Of a stretch of DNA of 9,929 nucleotides, positions 1 through 6,764 are shown piece by piece. Source of the stretch: an uncultured Gemmatimonadota bacterium (lineage in GTDB: Bacteria; Gemmatimonadota; Gemmatimonadetes; Gemmatimonadales; GWC2-71-9); the NCBI GenBank assembly GCA_913009915.1, contig CAJVYZ010000054.1, positions 1-9,929 on the forward strand. The letters run 5' to 3'. The translations under genes and the position numbers were made by a program. The first letter of the stretch is position 1. Each line of letters starts with the position of its first letter. The notes below the pieces were generated by a model. That model worked only from the letters and a program-made list of their open reading frames with translations. It was not told the DNA's origin and did no database searches.

Positions 1-43
1 GCTCAATCTCGTTATATCGCTCCAAAACCGCAACAGGACGCCG

Positions 44-1747
44 TCACTTCCTATCGCGGACAGCCTCCAGTTCGTCTTCCACCATGCGTACCAATATACC
101 CATCTGCCGGGCATCGAACACCAACTCGGCGCCTGCCGTCCGGTACATCTCCGGCAGAGAGGTGGTCGAGCCCAGGGTCAACGCGCGGCGATATTGCTCT
201 AAGGCGTGGACCCCGTCGCGCCGACTGTTGCGCCACACCTGCAGGGCGCCCAGCTGGGCAATCCCGTACTCGATGTAGTAGAACGGGTAGAGGAAAATGT
301 GGATCTGCCGGTACCAACGGGCGACGCGCTGCTGTTCGAGCCCGGTCCAGTCCACCACCGGCTCGAATCGCGCCCGGATCTCCAGCCACGCCCGATCGCG
401 CGCCGTCTCGTCGCCGCCCTGTCCACTGGTATAGATCCACGACTGGAACGCATCCACCGAGGCGACGTGGGTCAACGTCATCTGAATTTCTTCCAGGTGT
501 TCCACCCACGCGTCCTGTCGCTCGGCTTCGCTCAGAAACCCGTTCTCCAGCGCCAGTCCTGGTGCGGCCAGAAGTTCCATCGACATCGAGGCCAGCTCGG
601 CGATTTCCGCCCCCGGGTATCGCTGCCACACGAAGGGGAGCGCGTCGGAGGCGAACGCATGGAACGAGTGCCCCGCCTCGTGAAGCAAGGTCCGCACGTC
701 ATCCATCACCCCTGCGGCATTCATGAAGATGAACGGCCGGCCGCGGTCGTGAAGGGTGTCGCAGTATCCACCCGGCGCCTTCCCCGCACGGCTGTCGAGA
801 TCGAGGAGTCGCTCGTCGATCATCACGCCGAACTGTCGGCCGAGGTCACGGTCGACGTCGGTGAACACGCGTTGAGCCTTGGTCGCGAGCTCTTCGGCAG
901 AGGCGAACGGCCGGACGGGCGAACACTGGTGCGGGTCTACCCCCAGATCCCACGGCCGAAGAGTGTCGACCGCCAGCATGGCCTGCCGGCGGCTTAGGAT
1001 GCGGCCGACGGCCGGCACTACGGTCTCCTCCACCGCACTGTGGAATCGGGCGCAGTCCTCCGGACCGTAGTCGAAGCGATTCTTGGCCCGAAAGGCAAAG
1101 CCTTGGTAGTCGGCAAATCCGGCATTGCTGGCCACCTCTTGCCGCAGCGCGTACATCCGGTCGAACAGAATCGACAGCGGCCGGCGTTCCGCCAAGTACC
1201 TGTCGCTGACGGCCAGGAACGCTCGCTCCCGCGTGGGCCGGTCAGTACTCTTCATGAACGGCTGCAACTGCGGCAGCGGCAATTCGGCTCCGTCCCACGA
1301 CACCGTCATGCCGCCCGTAATCTCCTGATACTGACTCCCCAACGCCTCCAGCCGGGAAAACAGCGGGACGTTGGCCTCACGAAATATTTCGATTTGGCTC
1401 CGAAATCGCGCGATGGTGGTCTCGAGATCCGGGCGGGTGTATCCGCTGGCCACCAACCGGCGTGCCAGGCGAACGGTCTGTTCCTCGACCTGCGGGAGAA
1501 TGGTGGTCGAAAACCTCAGGTTCGTCGCCTGTTTCTGGCCATCGGTCGTATCGCCGGTATAGGTGATCATGGCCACAGAAGCGGCCTCCGTGACCAACCC
1601 TTCCAGTCGGGACCAATCCGCCAGCCAAGCCTCGATGGTCGCCTCATCGAGTGGGCGGGTTGCCAACTCTTGGTAGAACGGGGCAATGTCCTCCCACGAG
1701 GCCCCGGCGAAGGCGGAGGCATCCGGTGGCAGCGCGGCGGCGGGCAT
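44..1747 (-). CDS. M3 family oligoendopeptidase (zinc metallopeptidase, PepF-like)
   Basis: A 567-aa cytoplasmic zinc metallopeptidase predicted to cleave short peptides. The catalytic HEAGH motif lies at residues 356-360: H356 and H360 bind zinc and E357 is the catalytic base. E384, 28 residues after H356, sits in an AELASM context and matches the third zinc ligand of M3 enzymes. A C-terminal FYYIEYGIAQLG block (from residue 489) matches the conserved tyrosine-rich substrate/transition-state region of M3B enzymes. There is no signal peptide or membrane segment. The length fits the ~550-570-aa M3 oligoendopeptidase subgroup, shorter than classical PepF (~600 aa). The ATG at 1747 is chosen because it lies 5 nt after the MFS stop. 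The frame stays open upstream to 2386, but that stretch overlaps the MFS gene and reads as low-complexity Arg/Gly-rich sequence. No Shine-Dalgarno is visible, so reinitiation after the MFS gene is likely. It is the last operon gene in the window. The family is certain; the physiological substrate is unknown. Confidence 0.95.
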   Translation of the reverse strand: MPAAALPPDASAFAGASWEDIAPFYQELATRPLDEATIEAWLADWSRLEGLVTEAASVAMITYTGDTTDGQKQATNLRFSTTILPQVEEQTVRLARRLVASGYTRPDLETTIARFRSQIEIFREANVPLFSRLEALGSQYQEITGGMTVSWDGAELPLPQLQPFMKSTDRPTRERAFLAVSDRYLAERRPLSILFDRMYALRQEVASNAGFADYQGFAFRAKNRFDYGPEDCARFHSAVEETVVPAVGRILSRRQAMLAVDTLRPWDLGVDPHQCSPVRPFASAEELATKAQRVFTDVDRDLGRQFGVMIDERLLDLDSRAGKAPGGYCDTLHDRGRPFIFMNAAGVMDDVRTLLHEAGHSFHAFASDALPFVWQRYPGAEIAELASMSMELLAAPGLALENGFLSEAERQDAWVEHLEEIQMTLTHVASVDAFQSWIYTSGQGGDETARDRAWLEIRARFEPVVDWTGLEQQRVARWYRQIHIFLYPFYYIEYGIAQLGALQVWRNSRRDGVHALEQYRRALTLGSTTSLPEMYRTAGAELVFDARQMGILVRMVEDELEAVRDRK

Positions 1748-1752
1748 GACGG

Positions 1753-2997
1753 TCAAGACGCTTGGGTGGGTTGCGCCGCCACCGGCGTCGCGGCCGGGTC
1801 GGCGGTGGCAGGGCGCCGAAGACGGACGGTCCACAGACCGACCAACACCACCAACCCGGCGGCCAACCAGAACGGGGTCCCGTGTCCCAGGCGCTGGAAC
1901 GCCGCCGTCGCGGCGAGCGGAGCGATCACCCTCGAGAGGCCCGCGTAGGTCTGGGCCGTACCCATCACCGCCCCCACCTCGCCCCTGGCGGAGTGCTGCG
2001 ACATGAGCGACGTGGTCGACGGGAACAGCAGGGCAGTCCCGATCGGCACTAGCGGCATGATGGCGATCAGCATCCACAGATTGGGGACCAACGGGTATAG
2101 CATCAGCCCTAGGGCCAGCGACACCGTCCCCAGGCTCATGGCCGTGTATTCCCCGATCCGGTCGACCACCGGACCGAGCAGCACCGACCGCATGATGAAC
2201 GACAGGGCCCCGATGTAGACAAAGAAGTACCCGATCGTCTTGGCGGTGACGCCGAACTCGGCCTCCAGATAAAGCGCCACGACGGACGTCATTGCCGCGA
2301 AGGCCAGCATCCCCACGGCATAAACCCAGATGAGGCTCGCGACCGGCCGCAGGGGATGCCGCAACACCTGCCACACGGTGTGCCACACCGGACTAGCCTC
2401 CCGGCGGCTGGCGGATCGCTCTTCGGCGGTCCGGGATTCGGGCAACCAGCGCCAGGCGAAGAACACGTTCACCATGCTCAAGCCGGCCGCGATGAATCCC
2501 GGCGCCGCCTGGCCCCAATGCGCCGCCAGCGATCCCAGGGCCGGCCCCAGGATCACGCCGGCCGAGGTCGCCGCCGACAACCATCCGAGCGCCCGGGCGC
2601 GCTGGGCCGGAGGGATGGTATCGGCGACGTAGGCCTGAGCAACGCCCGTGGTGCCACCCCCCATTCCCTGGATGATGCGCGACAGGAACAGCAGCAGCAC
2701 CGTATTGGCAAGCCCGAACACCAGAAAGCCACAGGCCGACGCCGTCAGACTGATCAGAATAACGGGCCGTCGGCCGAACCGGTCGGACAGGCGGCCCCAG
2801 ATCGGGGCCGCCACCAACTGCGCGATGGCGTGCGAGGCGATGATCCACCCGATCATGATCGGGGTCGCCGCCATGTCGAGCGCATAGAACGGCAGCAGCG
2901 GAACCACGATCATGAACCCGATCATGTCCACGCAGTTGGTGGCAATCAGCACCGTGAGGCGCTTGAACTGGTCCCTCGAACTCGGCGGCTCGGTCAC
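1753..2997 (-). CDS. MFS transporter, DHA1 (TetA/multidrug-like) family
   Basis: A 414-aa inner-membrane major facilitator, with about 12 hydrophobic segments expected. Family landmarks are clear. A DHA1-type first helix holds NCVDMIGFMIVVPLLPFY (residues 21-38). Motif A GRLSDRFGRRPV is at 68-79 and motif B-like SRIIQGMGGG at 106-115. An antiporter motif C-like GVILGPALGS lies at 147-156. Motif C is typical of proton-coupled exporters, so drug or metabolite efflux is the family-based expectation, but the substrate cannot be read from sequence. The start is a GTG at 2997. It overlaps the permease stop as GTGA (4 nt) and has an AAGGGAG ribosome-binding site 7 nt upstream. The stop lies 5 nt before the M3 peptidase ATG. 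Its place between an uptake ABC system and a peptidase hints at export of a related product or of a toxic analogue; that is inference. Confidence 0.93.
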   Translation of the reverse strand: MTEPPSSRDQFKRLTVLIATNCVDMIGFMIVVPLLPFYALDMAATPIMIGWIIASHAIAQLVAAPIWGRLSDRFGRRPVILISLTASACGFLVFGLANTVLLLFLSRIIQGMGGGTTGVAQAYVADTIPPAQRARALGWLSAATSAGVILGPALGSLAAHWGQAAPGFIAAGLSMVNVFFAWRWLPESRTAEERSASRREASPVWHTVWQVLRHPLRPVASLIWVYAVGMLAFAAMTSVVALYLEAEFGVTAKTIGYFFVYIGALSFIMRSVLLGPVVDRIGEYTAMSLGTVSLALGLMLYPLVPNLWMLIAIMPLVPIGTALLFPSTTSLMSQHSARGEVGAVMGTAQTYAGLSRVIAPLAATAAFQRLGHGTPFWLAAGLVVLVGLWTVRLRRPATADPAATPVAAQPTQAS

Positions 2998-4661
2998 GCA
3001 CCCACTCCCTTCGTGCCGCTCTCACTGCCAATCACGAACACCCCCGCACTCAGTACCATGAGGAACACGCCATAGGCTGCCGCGACGCCGACGTCCGAAT
3101 CCCGCAGGCTCGCCAGAATTTCCATGGATATCGGGCGGGTATCGTATGTGTACAGAATGATCGACGTCACGAAGTCACCCAGCGCGGTGACGAACGCCAA
3201 CGTGGCGCCCGCGGCCAGTGCGGGACGCAGCAGCGGCAGCGTCACCCGGCGCAAGGTTCGCCAGCGTCCGGCCCCCAGGGTCGCCGCCGCATCTTCCAGT
3301 GCCGGGTCGAGTTGCCGGAACCCGGCGAGAATGGCCCGACCGGTGATCGGCAGATTGCGAACCAGGTAGGCGAGCGGGAGGATCCACAACGTCCCCACCA
3401 ACAGGAACCGCCCCGTCGCCGGCGAGGAGATGCTGAACGCCGTGGCCAGGGCGATGGCGAACACGGTCCCCGGCACCGCCCACGGCAGTGACAACAGGGC
3501 CTCGATCGCCGGCCCCAGCCGCACTTTCCGCCGGACGGCCAGCACGCCCGCCAGGACCGACAACCCCACCGCCAGCGCTGTGGCCATCGCCGCCATGGTC
3601 ACGCTGTTCACCAACGGGCGCAGCCGTTCCGGCTCGGTGACCAGTGCCACGTAGTTCTGCACGGTGTAGGCCGGGGGAATCGCCTCGGTGGTCCAGGTGC
3701 CGAACGGAACGAGCGAAACCAGGATCACCGTGGCATGGGGCAGCAACAGCACGATGGCCGCCGCCCAGGCCGCGGTGGCCATGGCCACCCGGGCCCGCCG
3801 CCCCCGGATCGGCCTGGGCTTGGGCGCCACACCCTTGGCCTGGGCGGTATAGCTGGTACCGCCAACGTTGCCCCGAAACGACCACAGTGCCACCAGCGCC
3901 ACCAGGGCGAGCGACACGGTCTGTACCATGGCCAGTCCGTTGTCACCGTTCAATCGGGTCGTCACGATTTGCGTGGTCATGACCCGGAACCCGCCGCCGA
4001 AAATGTACGGCGCACTAAACGACGCCAGCGACGTCATGAAGGTCAGCAGGGCCGCTCCGGTGAGCGCCGGGCGCACCATCGGCAGCACCACGCGAAACAA
4101 GGTCCGCGTCCGCCCGGCCCCGAGACTGGCGGCCGCCTCCAGCATCGATGAGTCCAGTCGTGCCAGAGCCGCACGAATAAAGAGGTAGAAGTACACGTAC
4201 ATCGAGTAGCCGTGGACCAGCAGGATCGCCCCCGCACCTTCGAGTCGCCACGGCGCCCGGTCCAGCCGGAATACCGCGCGGACGAGATGGGCAACGAACC
4301 CGCTCTCACCGTAGAGAAACATGAAGGCGATCACGCCCACCAGCGGTGGCAGGACCGCCGGCAGCGCCACCAGCCCAGACAGCACCCGGCGGCCCGGAAA
4401 GTCCACCCAGCTGAAGAGAAACGCCAGCGGCACACCCAGCGTCCCCGCCAGCACGACGCTCACCAACGAGATCCACAGGCTCCCCCACAGCGCCTCCCAG
4501 GTATTGCCCCGCTCCAGGAACCGGCTGACGTGCTCGAGGGTCCATCCCGACGGCCCTCGCACGCTCTCCACCAGCACCAAGAAAATGGGGTACACTACCA
4601 GCCACGCCAGGACGACGGCGAGCAGCCAACCGAAGGCCTCGGCGCGCCGGGGCCTGCTCAT
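2994..4661 (-). CDS. ABC transporter permease, fused two-domain (FbpB/ThiP-like)
   Basis: A 555-aa inner-membrane permease made of two tandem binding-protein-dependent transport domains, as in FbpB, AfuB and ThiP. One chain therefore supplies the whole transmembrane pore. Each half has an EAA coupling motif that docks to the ATPase. The first starts at about residue 173 (LEAAASLGAGRTRTLFRVVLP) and the second at about residue 453 (LEDAAATLGAGRWRTLRRVTLP). A short basic loop near residues 270-290 (KPRPIRGRRARV) joins the halves. About 12 membrane helices are expected. The ATG at 4661 overlaps the ATPase stop as ATGA, and the gene's own stop overlaps the MFS GTG start, so it is coupled on both sides. 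It works with the ATPase and lipoprotein encoded just upstream. Family members import ferric iron, thiamine, phosphonates or sugar phosphates, and the permease alone does not tell which. Confidence 0.94.
   Translation of the reverse strand: MSRPRRAEAFGWLLAVVLAWLVVYPIFLVLVESVRGPSGWTLEHVSRFLERGNTWEALWGSLWISLVSVVLAGTLGVPLAFLFSWVDFPGRRVLSGLVALPAVLPPLVGVIAFMFLYGESGFVAHLVRAVFRLDRAPWRLEGAGAILLVHGYSMYVYFYLFIRAALARLDSSMLEAAASLGAGRTRTLFRVVLPMVRPALTGAALLTFMTSLASFSAPYIFGGGFRVMTTQIVTTRLNGDNGLAMVQTVSLALVALVALWSFRGNVGGTSYTAQAKGVAPKPRPIRGRRARVAMATAAWAAAIVLLLPHATVILVSLVPFGTWTTEAIPPAYTVQNYVALVTEPERLRPLVNSVTMAAMATALAVGLSVLAGVLAVRRKVRLGPAIEALLSLPWAVPGTVFAIALATAFSISSPATGRFLLVGTLWILPLAYLVRNLPITGRAILAGFRQLDPALEDAAATLGAGRWRTLRRVTLPLLRPALAAGATLAFVTALGDFVTSIILYTYDTRPISMEILASLRDSDVGVAAAYGVFLMVLSAGVFVIGSESGTKGVGA
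3005..3011 (-). promoter_or_regulatory. Ribosome binding site of the MFS gene
   Basis: AAGGGAG on the minus strand, 7 nt upstream of the GTG at 2997 and inside the permease 3' end. It supports the non-ATG start that overlaps the permease stop codon. The same heptamer precedes the solute-binding lipoprotein start (6769-6775). Confidence 0.65.
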
Positions 4662-5710
4662 GCGCTCGCCGTCGGGAAGAGGTGCAAGCCGATGCCGGTG
4701 AGCGCTAATCCGACGCGGTCCCCCGTACGCACCGCGTGCGGATCCGTCGTTACTTCCAGCACGGTCCCGTTATCCGTCTCCACAGTGAACAGCGCCGTGG
4801 CGCCGAGGAAGCGTCGTGCGCCGACGGTGGCGTCGGTGACCCCCCGTGACGTGTCGACCAACCGGACGCCCTCCGGCCGCACCATCATGACGGCCGGCCC
4901 AGTGAATCCGCGGCTACCTTCGGGGAGGGGCCAGCGGACGCCATCGACGACCAGCACCGAGGGATCTTCCGCCGTTACCTCGCCCCGCAGATCCGACGCC
5001 CGGCCCACGAACCCGGCCACGAACGGATTCACCGGTGCTTGATACAGTTCATCCGGACTGCCGACCTGTTGCAGCCGACCGTCGCGCAGCAAGGCGATGC
5101 GATCACCCAGATCGAAGGCCTCTTCCTGCTCGTGCGTCACCAACACGGTGGTGATGCCCACACGATGGATCAGATCGCGCAACTCGCTGCGGGTACGTTC
5201 GCGCAGGGAGGGATCGAGATTCGACAGCGGCTCGTCGAGGAGGAGGATGCGGGGTTCTGGTGCCAAGGCCCGCGCCAGCGCCACCCGTTGTTGTTGGCCG
5301 CCAGACAACTCGCTCACGCTGCGGCGTTGGTATCCGGCCAAGTCAACCATGGTCAGGGCTTCAGCCACGCGACGCGTTCGCTCACCACGGTCGAGCCTAC
5401 CGGTCTCCAACCCAAACGCGACGTTGGCTCCCACATCCAGGTGCGGGAACAACGCGTAGTGCTGGAACACCATGCCGAAGCGCCGATCCACCGGCGCCAC
5501 TCGGGTTACATCTTGTCCATCCACCACAACCCGGCCGTCGTCGGCCCACTCGAACCCGGCCAGCAACCTGAGCGTCGTGGTCTTGCCGCTCCCGCTGGGA
5601 CCGAGCAAGGCCATTATTTCACCCTGGGCCAGTCCCAACGAAAGATCGTCGACGGCCGCGAAGCCGTCGAAGCGCTTGGTGAGGCGGTCGAGAATGAGAA
5701 AATCTGTCAT
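4658..5710 (-). CDS. ABC transporter ATP-binding protein (FbpC/PotA-like)
   Basis: A 350-aa cytoplasmic ATPase that powers the adjacent permease. All nucleotide-binding motifs are intact. Walker A GPSGSGKTT is at residues 37-45, the Q-loop Q83 in FGMVFQHYALFPH, the signature LSGGQQQRV at 135-143, Walker B ILLLDEP at 155-161, the D-loop SNLD at 163-166 and the H-loop H193 in VTHEQEEA. The C-terminal ~110 residues (VMMVRPEGVRL to the end) form a TOBE-type domain, typical of the CUT1/FbpC/PotA group of importer ATPases. The ATG at 5710 gives MTDFLILDRLTKRF, the expected family N-terminus. A longer in-frame extension to 5782 overlaps the solute-binding gene and is rejected. There is a 13-nt gap from the lipoprotein stop, and no strong Shine-Dalgarno is seen. 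The 3' end overlaps the permease start by 4 nt. The import role is firm; the substrate is unassigned. Confidence 0.95.
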   Translation of the reverse strand: MTDFLILDRLTKRFDGFAAVDDLSLGLAQGEIMALLGPSGSGKTTTLRLLAGFEWADDGRVVVDGQDVTRVAPVDRRFGMVFQHYALFPHLDVGANVAFGLETGRLDRGERTRRVAEALTMVDLAGYQRRSVSELSGGQQQRVALARALAPEPRILLLDEPLSNLDPSLRERTRSELRDLIHRVGITTVLVTHEQEEAFDLGDRIALLRDGRLQQVGSPDELYQAPVNPFVAGFVGRASDLRGEVTAEDPSVLVVDGVRWPLPEGSRGFTGPAVMMVRPEGVRLVDTSRGVTDATVGARRFLGATALFTVETDNGTVLEVTTDPHAVRTGDRVGLALTGIGLHLFPTASA

Positions 5711-5723
5711 CGGGGAACAGGGC

Positions 5724-6764
5724 TCACCGGCTGCCCTTGCCGCGCACGTGCTCGTCCCAGTAGGACATCCACGAGGGGCCATCGCGGGCCAGGAGATCCC
5801 AGTCCATGGGGACAGGCTTCATGCTGGCTTCGACTTCGGCGATCCACTCCGGAATGGAATCAGCAGGGAGATCGCTCCGTGCCGGGAGACGGAACACCTC
5901 ACGTGCGGTGAGCAGGAGTGCCTCGTCGGTGGCGACGAAATCGATGAACGCCTTGGCGGCTTCCGGGTGACGGGCGCCGCGCACCAGGCCGATGGCGTCC
6001 TCGATCACCACCGTGCCGCTGGCCGGGAACACATAGCCGAACGGCAGCCCCTTCGATCGCCCGATGAGCATGTCCTGCAAGTCCCACAGTGACAGCACCC
6101 CCTCCTGCCGTGCCAGCTTCTGGTACAGAATCGCCGGGTTCATGGTGTAGGTCTTGGTGTTGGCGTCGAGCCGGCGGAGCCACTGCATCGCCTGCGCCGT
6201 ATCACCCGTTTCCCGGATACTCTTGAGGATGATGAAACCCCAGATGGCCCGCATGGTGCCGCTGGCCATCGGGTCACGAATCAACACCTGGTCAGCCCAT
6301 TTCGGATCGAGCACGTCATCCCAGTCCTGGGGCACGCTCTCCGGCGAAAGCGCGGCGGTGTTGTAGGCGATCACCGCGGGTGTCCGGTAGACCGGCCAAT
6401 ACAGATCGTCCGGCCCAATGCCCCATGGACCGACCTTGTCGGCCCAGGCGGGCCGGTACGGCGCCAACAGGGAGTCCTGAACCCCGCGCCCGAATATGGT
6501 GGTCGGCCCACCGAACCACACGTCGGCCTGGGGACTACTCCGTTCGAAGCGGAGCCGGTCGAGAACTTCCTGGCTCCCCATGTCCAACCACCGCACGTCG
6601 ATGTCCGGATGGTGCCGCTCGAACGCGTCCTCCAGCAGATTGAGCTGCTCACGGCCGTGCGGAGAGTAAATGAGGACCGGCGTCCGCCCGTCGTCGACAC
6701 ACCCCGACAGCGCGGCGATAAGCAATAGAACCACGCTTTGTGGGTATCGGGCCAACGGTCTCAT
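5724..6764 (-). CDS. ABC transporter solute-binding lipoprotein (AfuA/FbpA-like, COG1840 type)
   Basis: A 346-aa periplasmic or membrane-tethered binding protein. Residues 1-22 form a lipoprotein signal: a basic start, a hydrophobic VVLLLIAAL core and lipobox LSGC with acylated C22, the only cysteine in the protein. The mature part follows the periplasmic-binding pattern of the iron/phosphonate/sugar-phosphate group: VLIYSPHGREQ near residue 30, ADVWFGGP at 80-87, RTPAVIAYN at 127-135, DPMASGT at 164-170 and VFPASGTVVIEDAIGLVRGARHPEAA at 245-270. In ferric-binding FbpA a Tyr-Tyr pair chelates iron. Here the corresponding stretch appears to read SLWDLQDML (225-233), with no tyrosine pair, so iron is not supported. 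The ATG at 6764 overlaps the deacetylase stop as ATGA, and an AAGGGAG sits 4 nt upstream. It is followed by the ATPase and permease genes of a complete importer. The family is secure; the ligand is unknown and could be an anionic small solute. Confidence 0.9.
   Translation of the reverse strand: MRPLARYPQSVVLLLIAALSGCVDDGRTPVLIYSPHGREQLNLLEDAFERHHPDIDVRWLDMGSQEVLDRLRFERSSPQADVWFGGPTTIFGRGVQDSLLAPYRPAWADKVGPWGIGPDDLYWPVYRTPAVIAYNTAALSPESVPQDWDDVLDPKWADQVLIRDPMASGTMRAIWGFIILKSIRETGDTAQAMQWLRRLDANTKTYTMNPAILYQKLARQEGVLSLWDLQDMLIGRSKGLPFGYVFPASGTVVIEDAIGLVRGARHPEAAKAFIDFVATDEALLLTAREVFRLPARSDLPADSIPEWIAEVEASMKPVPMDWDLLARDGPSWMSYWDEHVRGKGSR

Noticed and set aside
1..43. Possible terminator after the peptidase stop
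   Set aside because: No stem-loop followed by a T-run is visible on the minus strand, and no start of a further gene can be seen, so it is unclear whether the operon ends here.
206..997. Plus-strand 263-codon open frame opposite the peptidase catalytic region
   Set aside because: It is exactly opposite the HEAGH-containing region and has no motif of its own; a shadow frame.
1040..1948. Plus-strand 302-codon open frame opposite the M3 peptidase and MFS genes
   Set aside because: It is antisense to two genes with clear catalytic and membrane motifs. Its translation is rich in Arg, Gly and Pro with no recognisable domain, as expected of a GC-rich shadow frame.
5711..5782. Longer start for the ABC ATPase (24 extra residues)
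   Set aside because: The extension overlaps the solute-binding gene and gives a cysteine-rich, non-conserved leader. The ATG at 5710 gives the usual family N-terminus.
5039..5911. Plus-strand 290-codon open frame opposite the ABC ATPase and lipoprotein genes
   Set aside because: The opposite strand carries all ABC ATPase motifs in order. The plus-strand product resembles no family I recognise.
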